Of a DNA stretch of 64,000 nucleotides, positions 59,830 through 64,000 are shown one piece after another (within the stretch, counting starts at the first letter, position 1; every line of letters starts with the position of its first letter). The stretch spans positions 62,001-126,000 of the forward strand of contig JAFTXG010000022.1 in assembly GCA_017461725.1 (NCBI GenBank), read 5' to 3'. Made by a program: the position numbers and the translations under genes. The stretch is from Lachnospiraceae bacterium. Its GTDB lineage: Bacteria > Bacillota > Clostridia > Lachnospirales > Lachnospiraceae. Under the pieces are notes generated by a model. That model was not told the DNA's origin. It did not search any database and saw nothing but the letters and a program-made list of their open reading frames with translations.

Positions 59830-60524
59830 TTCAGAATCTCCTTTTCCGCCAAGTTCAGCATATTGGAACCCTTGCCGTAGCTGTTCTCAAAATCAGAGAT
59901 GAACACGTCTACTGCGGAGGTCACACATGCATTTTTTAAGAAGTTTTCAATGATATCCGGTGCCAGCGTGGCTGCACCCACTCCGTACTCGCAGAGCTCC
60001 TGCACCTGCTGGGAGTTTTTGAAGCTGGCAGCCAGGATCTGTGTTTTGAAGCCGCCGTTTACGAAGATGTCGTGCATCTTTTTTGCGGCGAGAACGCCGT
60101 CCGCGCCCAGATTGTCAATGCGGTTCACATAGGGTGCCGCGTAATCTGCACCGGCCTTTGCGGACCAGAAAGCCTGCATGGGGGTGTAGATGGCGGTGGC
60201 GGTCACACCGTAGCCCTCCTGGGAGAGAATGCGCATGGCCTTGATACCTTCGGGAACAGCAGGGACCTTGATGAACGTATTTTTGCCCAGGATCTCGACG
60301 ATCTTGCGGCCTTCCTTCACCATATCCTCAGCGACCCGGGAAATCACCTGAGCGTGGAGCTGAGCGTCGGGGCCGATAAACTCACGGATATCGCAGAGCA
60401 CATCGTAGGGCATCCTGCCGCTCTTGGTCAGGATGGAGGGGTTGGTGGTCACGCCGTCCACGGGATAGTAGTCGTAGAGGGCTTTGATCTTATCAATATT
60501 TGCGTCATCGATGAGAATTTTCAT
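59826..60524 (-). CDS. Fructose-6-phosphate aldolase / transaldolase-like protein
   Basis: The 232-residue protein belongs to the short transaldolase/FSA family: ILIDDANIDKIKALYDYYPV, DGVTTNPSIL, the Schiff-base lysine in FIKVPAVPEGIKAM, VTATAIYTPMQAFWSAKAGA, YAAPYVNRIDNLG and ILAASFKNSQQVQ. FSA enzymes reversibly join dihydroxyacetone (or similar) to glyceraldehyde 3-phosphate. It lies between the alcohol dehydrogenase and the SDR gene with very short gaps, so it is clearly co-expressed. Together they suggest catabolism of a sugar alcohol or unusual sugar phosphate. Confidence 0.9.
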   Translation of the reverse strand: MKILIDDANIDKIKALYDYYPVDGVTTNPSILTKSGRMPYDVLCDIREFIGPDAQLHAQVISRVAEDMVKEGRKIVEILGKNTFIKVPAVPEGIKAMRILSQEGYGVTATAIYTPMQAFWSAKAGADYAAPYVNRIDNLGADGVLAAKKMHDIFVNGGFKTQILAASFKNSQQVQELCEYGVGAATLAPDIIENFLKNACVTSAVDVFISDFENSYGKGSNMLNLAEKEILK

Positions 60525-60547
60525 GATGTGGGCTCCTTTTCTTTCCT

Positions 60548-61558
60548 TTACTCCCGTTTCACCGTAACGATGACCTTACCCATGCGGCTGTACTGAGGGT
60601 TTGCGAACTCCTCGATGGTCTCCTCCATGGTCAGATCCTTGCAGATGATTTTATCCGCTTTCAGAGCACCGTTGTTCAGGATGTTGATGGCGCGCTGAGT
60701 GGTGAAGGGGTTGACGAAGGAGGTCTTGATGGTCAGCTCCTTCAGGAACGCGTCGTACAGGTTGATAGGCAGCTCATCTGCCGCATCGCTGACACCGAAC
60801 ATCACCACGGTCGCACCCTTGTCGGCGACGGCCAGAGCGGTCTTCTGTGCGGGGCGAATGCCAACACACTCGATGACGCGCTTGATGTGGAGCTTTTCCG
60901 CCAGCGTGTTTACCGTCTCCTGATCAGCGGGGGATACGAAATAGGTAGCACCCAGCTCCATAGCCAGCTCACGCTTTGCCTCGTTGGTCTCCAGGACAAC
61001 GATCTCGCCGGCTCCGGCATTTTTGATCAGCTGCAGCATGATGGTTCCGATGGCACCCATGCCGACCAGGGCAACAGCATCGCCGGGCTGAACAGCCAGC
61101 AGATCCATGCCGTGAACGCAGCAGGCCACTGGCTCAGCCAGTGCCGCGGTATGTAAATCCAGAGAGTCGGGCAGATGATAAACGCTCTCCTCGGGGGAAA
61201 CCACATATTCACACATACCCTTGACAACGCCCCGGGCATTCTCACAGAAGGAGGGCATGCCCTGCTGGCAGTAGTAGCACTTTCCGCAGCTCCAGTTGGG
61301 GTCAACGGTGACGCGGTCACCGGCCTTGAAACCGGTCACCCCCTCGCCGACAGCCTCAACGATGCCGGAGATCTCATGTCCCAAGGGGACGGGATAGTGG
61401 ATCGCGTGAGTGTTTTTCTTACCTGCAACCTTGTGGAAATCGCTGCCGCAGATACCGCAGTAGGAAACGGCTACCTTCACGGTGCCGGGTTTAAGCTCGG
61501 GGGTGGGAAAATCGGTCAGGCGTACATCGCCGGGGCCATAGAGAACAACAGCTTTCAT
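60548..61558 (-). CDS. Zinc-dependent alcohol/polyol dehydrogenase
   Basis: The 336-residue MDR-family enzyme has the catalytic zinc region CGICGSDFHK and GHEISGIV (about residues 37-70) and the structural zinc cysteines CGKCYYCQQGMPSFC. The NAD-binding VALVGMGAIGTIMLQLI follows. Sorbitol, threonine and butanediol dehydrogenases share this layout. The start at 61558 follows GGAGG by seven bases; the open frame upstream lacks a ribosome site. It is the first gene of the operon with the aldolase and SDR, divergent from the sugar ABC importer. The polyol oxidised is unknown. Confidence 0.91.
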   Translation of the reverse strand: MKAVVLYGPGDVRLTDFPTPELKPGTVKVAVSYCGICGSDFHKVAGKKNTHAIHYPVPLGHEISGIVEAVGEGVTGFKAGDRVTVDPNWSCGKCYYCQQGMPSFCENARGVVKGMCEYVVSPEESVYHLPDSLDLHTAALAEPVACCVHGMDLLAVQPGDAVALVGMGAIGTIMLQLIKNAGAGEIVVLETNEAKRELAMELGATYFVSPADQETVNTLAEKLHIKRVIECVGIRPAQKTALAVADKGATVVMFGVSDAADELPINLYDAFLKELTIKTSFVNPFTTQRAINILNNGALKADKIICKDLTMEETIEEFANPQYSRMGKVIVTVKRE

Positions 61559-61605
61559 GGTAGATCCTCCTGTGTAATGTGAATTTGTGAATGGTTTTCG
61601 GACTT

Positions 61606-61661
61606 GGTGCATCGGGTGCACCCATTGGTTACAGTATAGCACAGATTAGTGGAAAATGTTT
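61606..61661 (-). promoter_or_regulatory. Promoter and 5' hairpin of the alcohol dehydrogenase operon
   Basis: On the minus strand TATACT (61638-61633) is a good -10 with only a weak -35 (AAACAT, 61661-61656). Downstream, GGTGCA-TCGGG-TGCACC (61606-61622, + strand) is a perfect six-base inverted repeat in the untranslated region, a possible operator. Confidence 0.5.
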
Positions 61662-61682
61662 ACGAATTCATTTCGTTTACGA
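61658..61682. repeat. GTTTACGA direct repeats between divergent operons
   Basis: GTTTACGA occurs at 61658-61665 and 61675-61682, followed by a CGAGAAAATATTTTCG near-palindrome at 61679-61694. The first copy overlaps the weak -35 of the dehydrogenase promoter, so this is a candidate repressor or catabolite site. Confidence 0.45.
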
Positions 61683-61693
61683 GAAAATATTTT

Positions 61694-61731
61694 CGCTGGC
61701 GCTTCTTTCCGTCAGCGGTTTTTCTTTTCTT
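61694..61731 (+). terminator. Intrinsic terminator in the divergent intergenic region
   Basis: CGCTGGCG (61694-61701) pairs with CGTCAGCG (61710-61717), one G-T, followed by GTTTTTCTTTTCTT. It points towards the ABC importer but lies 185 bases upstream of it, so it would end a short upstream transcript. Confidence 0.65.
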
Positions 61732-61769
61732 GGGCATCCCTTCTTGTGTTGGGCAAGTGGCGGTTCCTT

Positions 61770-61819
61770 TCTCGAATTAATGAAGAAACACTTCTCGAAA
61801 ATCTTTCGTCAATCTCGAA
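61770..61819. repeat. Three TCTCGAA repeats upstream of the importer promoter
   Basis: TCTCGAA occurs at 61770-61776, 61793-61799 and 61813-61819, 20-23 bases apart (about two helical turns), just upstream of the importer -10. Likely a multi-site operator. Confidence 0.5.
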
Positions 61820-61828
61820 TTTCTTTTG

Positions 61829-61857
61829 TATACAGTTTTCCTTTGGCTATTTATAAT
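61829..61857 (+). promoter_or_regulatory. Promoter of the sugar ABC importer
   Basis: Perfect TATAAT at 61852-61857 with a partial -35 (TATACA at 61829-61834) 17 bases upstream. The start codon is 60 bases further on, with AAGGAGG before it. Confidence 0.55.
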
Positions 61858-61916
61858 AAAAGTACACGGTACGTACTGGAAAATGTGTTTTATTAAACCA
61901 TAAGGAGGAAAGAAAG

Positions 61917-63686
61917 ATGAAGAAAATGTTAAATCGTGCAATGGCTCTGTTGCAGGCACTGGCCATGGTTCTGTCTTTGGCTGCCTGCGGTGCGCCCACA
62001 GGCTCTGAGACGAAGGCTCCTGAAACCAAGGCACCGGACAAGGCGACCGAGGCCGGAGGACAGGAGACGAAAGCGTCCGATGATGTGGAGGAGTTCAACA
62101 TTTTTGCTCCGTATGATGAGACAGTTAAGCTCACCTTTGCGAGAACTGAGTCTACCGATGGATATCCTGAAGGCCAGAGCATGTATGACAATGTATTTAT
62201 TGATTTCGTTAAGGATTATCTGAATGTTGAGATTGAGTATGAGATTACAAGAAACAGCCAGGATGATTATCTCCAAGCACTGAACATGGCGATTACCGGC
62301 GGAGAACTTCCGGATTCGATTTTCCTTTGCGGAAGCGTAGTGGATACCCTTGCAACCGTTAACGAGCTGATCGCTGAGGATATGGTTTGCGATATCACCG
62401 AAGTGTATGAAAAGTACGCAAGTGATGAAATCAAGGAAATTTACAACAGTTACGGTGAAAATTGTCACAGTATCGTGACTGTTGACGGAAAGCTGATGGG
62501 TCTGCAGCAGAATCTGAACACCTCCGATGTCCGTAATATGGTTCATATTCGCCAGGACTGGCTGGATAAGCTGGGCATTAAGCTGGACGAGGATGGAGAT
62601 AATCTGATCACCCTTGAGGAGCTGGAGACTGTTTTGAACGAGTTTGTTGCAAAGGATCCCGGAAACAGCGGAAATCCTGTCGGTATGTTTGTAGCTAACT
62701 TCAATGCAAAGAGTGCCAACTACAGTGCAAATCTGGTTTCCAACGTATTTGGTGCTCGCATCATGTACTGGTATCAGGATGAAAACGGCAACGCTGTCGA
62801 CGGAAGCGTTTCTCATGAGGTAAAGGATGCTCTGGGTTGGTTTGTCGATATGTACGATAAGGGCCTGATCGATCCTCAGATCGGTATCACCAACATGGAT
62901 GCAGGTATGGCAATGATGGCAAACGGACGTTGTGGAGTAGCGTTTGGAAACAATACGATGTCCAACTGGTTCTTCCAGGATACCTATGTGGCATTCCCCG
63001 AGGCTGACTTCTCCGCATACGGACTGGACAACGGTACCGGAGTGATGATCAATCCCAGCTTCGACAGTGTTACCAAGTATGTGATGATCAGCAAGGATTG
63101 TGAAAATCCTGAGGCTCTGATGAAGGTTATCAGTCTGGTTTATACCTTGGCACGAAATGAGGAGTTCCGCGAGTCCATCAAGGACGAGTACCCCGAGGTT
63201 TATGAGGCAGCTTGTCAGTCCGGCTTTGCTTCTCTTTACAATCCTACCGGAATGAACCTTTCCAACGCAAATGATACCTTCACTGCTTACTTCATGTATG
63301 ACGACTGGAAAAACGGTAAGATTACGGATGAAGAGTACAAAGCATATGATGAGGAAGAGTATAACGTAGCGGTCAAGGTTAAGAACGGAGAGGCGATGGA
63401 GCCCTCAGAGCGAATCATCGCTGACTGGTGCTTCGAGGCATTAGGAAAATGCTATGAGATGAAGACCAGCGGTAAAGCTCAGCTGCTGAAACACCTGGGT
63501 GTTACCACCACACCGACCATGGACACCAACTATGCTGATATGAAGGCTTGTATCGCTGAGTGGTGGATCAAGATCATTACCGGAGAGGTTTCTCTGGATG
63601 ACGGCTTTGATTTGTTCGTGGAAGAGTACAATGCTCTCGGCGGTGAGGATGTTTTGAAGGAAGTCGAAGAGATGTACCTTAATTAA
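61917..63686 (+). CDS. Extracellular solute-binding lipoprotein (LplA-like sugar ABC importer)
   Basis: The 589-residue protein begins with a lipoprotein signal ending SLAACG (lipid Cys about residue 24). A Thr/Glu/Lys/Ala spacer with repeats of ETKAP follows. The mature part resembles the large LplA/YtcQ-type family 1 binding proteins of Firmicutes (MYDNVFIDFVKDYLNVEIEY, INMAITGGELPD-like strand, VHIRQDWLDKLGIKL, GRCGVAFGNNTMSNWF). These bind oligosaccharides outside the membrane for a LplB/LplC permease pair, and the following gene is such a permease. Divergence from the dehydrogenase/aldolase operon suggests that the imported sugar feeds it. Confidence 0.9.
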   Translation: MKKMLNRAMALLQALAMVLSLAACGAPTGSETKAPETKAPDKATEAGGQETKASDDVEEFNIFAPYDETVKLTFARTESTDGYPEGQSMYDNVFIDFVKDYLNVEIEYEITRNSQDDYLQALNMAITGGELPDSIFLCGSVVDTLATVNELIAEDMVCDITEVYEKYASDEIKEIYNSYGENCHSIVTVDGKLMGLQQNLNTSDVRNMVHIRQDWLDKLGIKLDEDGDNLITLEELETVLNEFVAKDPGNSGNPVGMFVANFNAKSANYSANLVSNVFGARIMYWYQDENGNAVDGSVSHEVKDALGWFVDMYDKGLIDPQIGITNMDAGMAMMANGRCGVAFGNNTMSNWFFQDTYVAFPEADFSAYGLDNGTGVMINPSFDSVTKYVMISKDCENPEALMKVISLVYTLARNEEFRESIKDEYPEVYEAACQSGFASLYNPTGMNLSNANDTFTAYFMYDDWKNGKITDEEYKAYDEEEYNVAVKVKNGEAMEPSERIIADWCFEALGKCYEMKTSGKAQLLKHLGVTTTPTMDTNYADMKACIAEWWIKIITGEVSLDDGFDLFVEEYNALGGEDVLKEVEEMYLN

Positions 63687-63729
63687 TGGAATACAGTGTT
63701 GTCCGATTACCGAATACGGATCTAAGATA

Positions 63730-63758
63730 GTGGAAGGAGGAGGTTTTCCTCCTTCCAC
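63730..63758 (+). terminator. Hairpin between the binding-protein and permease genes
   Basis: GTGGAAGGAGGA and TCCTCCTTCCAC form a perfect 12-bp stem with a five-base loop and no long T run. Such hairpins after a binding-protein gene usually stabilise its message and lower downstream permease expression. Confidence 0.7.
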
Positions 63759-63781
63759 GGTCATTTTGATTAGGAGTCGAT

Positions 63782-64000
63782 ATGAAAAAGACAAAATATG
63801 AAAAACAGGTCAGAGCAAAAAAGTCATACAAGACCAGTCAGCGCTATTATCATCTTATGTTGCTGCCCGGAATGATCTTTTTGGTTCTGTTTCACTACAT
63901 ACCCATCGGCGGTATCGTTATGGCCTTCCAGAATTTCGTCCCTTCCAAGGGACTGTTTCGGTCTGATTGGGTGGGACTCAAGAATTTCGAGAGACTGCTC
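63782..64000 (+). CDS. Sugar ABC transporter permease (LplB-like), 5' part only
   Basis: The frame starts at ATG 63782 after AGGAG and is open to the window end; 73 residues are visible. A basic tail of about 20 residues is followed by a first transmembrane helix (YYHLMLLPGMIFLVLFHYIP) and IGGIVMAFQNFVPSKGLF, then WVGLKNFERLL. This is the standard start of LplB/UgpA-type carbohydrate permeases. The second permease (LplC-like) is expected just outside the window. Confidence 0.88.
   Translation, partial: MKKTKYEKQVRAKKSYKTSQRYYHLMLLPGMIFLVLFHYIPIGGIVMAFQNFVPSKGLFRSDWVGLKNFERLL

Noticed and set aside
61694-61731. Terminator considered as part of a BglG/LicT-type antitermination system.
   Set aside because: No ribonucleic antiterminator sequence overlaps the stem and no BglG-type gene is nearby.

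Overview
The window reads as chromosome of an anaerobic, Gram-positive, Firmicutes-type bacterium, most likely a gut clostridium of the Lachnospiraceae. The signs are strong GGAGG ribosome-binding sites, sigma-A promoters of TTGACA/TATAAT type, a GerMN lipoprotein, a Firmicutes-type GalT, a FeoA/FeoB/Cys-rich FeoB partner set, a GAAC-N4-GTTC LexA box and ARG boxes of the Bacillus type. The genus is inferred and not proven. No rRNA, tRNA, insertion sequence, prophage or CRISPR array was seen; the region looks like ordinary core and sugar-utilisation genome.

Layout. 1-7.5 kb: an SH3-type lipoprotein (cut by the window edge), a small YdcZ-type transporter, argG behind three ARG boxes, an AraC regulator fused to a sialidase-like propeller, a DeoR regulator, and an araD-araM (ribulose-5-phosphate epimerase / glycerol-1-phosphate dehydrogenase-like) pair. 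7.8-14.3 kb: a co-directional block comEA-like lipoprotein, response regulator, histidine kinase, GerMN lipoprotein and comEC, the last apparently starting at AUA. 14.4-20 kb: GH2 beta-galactosidase, a membrane-anchored LamG-like/phosphoesterase protein, KDPG aldolase. 20-29 kb: a PD-(D/E)XK (Rpn/transposase-type) protein with six 21-bp repeats, an XRE regulator, holA, a heterodimeric ABC exporter, a radical SAM protein and a NUDIX hydrolase.

29-34.5 kb is a galactose(-ide) regulon: galK-galT, a divergent AraC regulator and a GPH-family symporter. An almost identical 27-bp element lies upstream of both galK and the symporter, at exactly the same distance from each -10 box. 34.7-38.8 kb: an AlkD-like protein, DegV, a geranylgeranyl-reductase-like flavoprotein and DUF2804. 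39-41.7 kb: the feo iron-uptake operon with DtxR-like boxes. 41.8-50.6 kb: an MBL hydrolase, MATE pump, uvrB with LexA box, amidohydrolase, a sigma-70-like protein lacking region 4, a CmpB-type membrane protein, HAD hydrolase and greA preceded by eight 12-bp repeats.

50.7-55.6 kb contains a P-type cation ATPase behind a yybP-ykoY-type (Mn2+) riboswitch, followed by a flotillin/SPFH gene behind a second leader RNA of related appearance with a mutually exclusive terminator. 55.8-59 kb: a second two-component system and an RpiR regulator. 59-61.6 kb (minus strand): a polyol/sugar operon of Zn-alcohol dehydrogenase, fructose-6-phosphate-aldolase-like protein and SDR. From 61.9 kb a divergent LplA/LplB-type sugar ABC importer begins and runs off the right edge.
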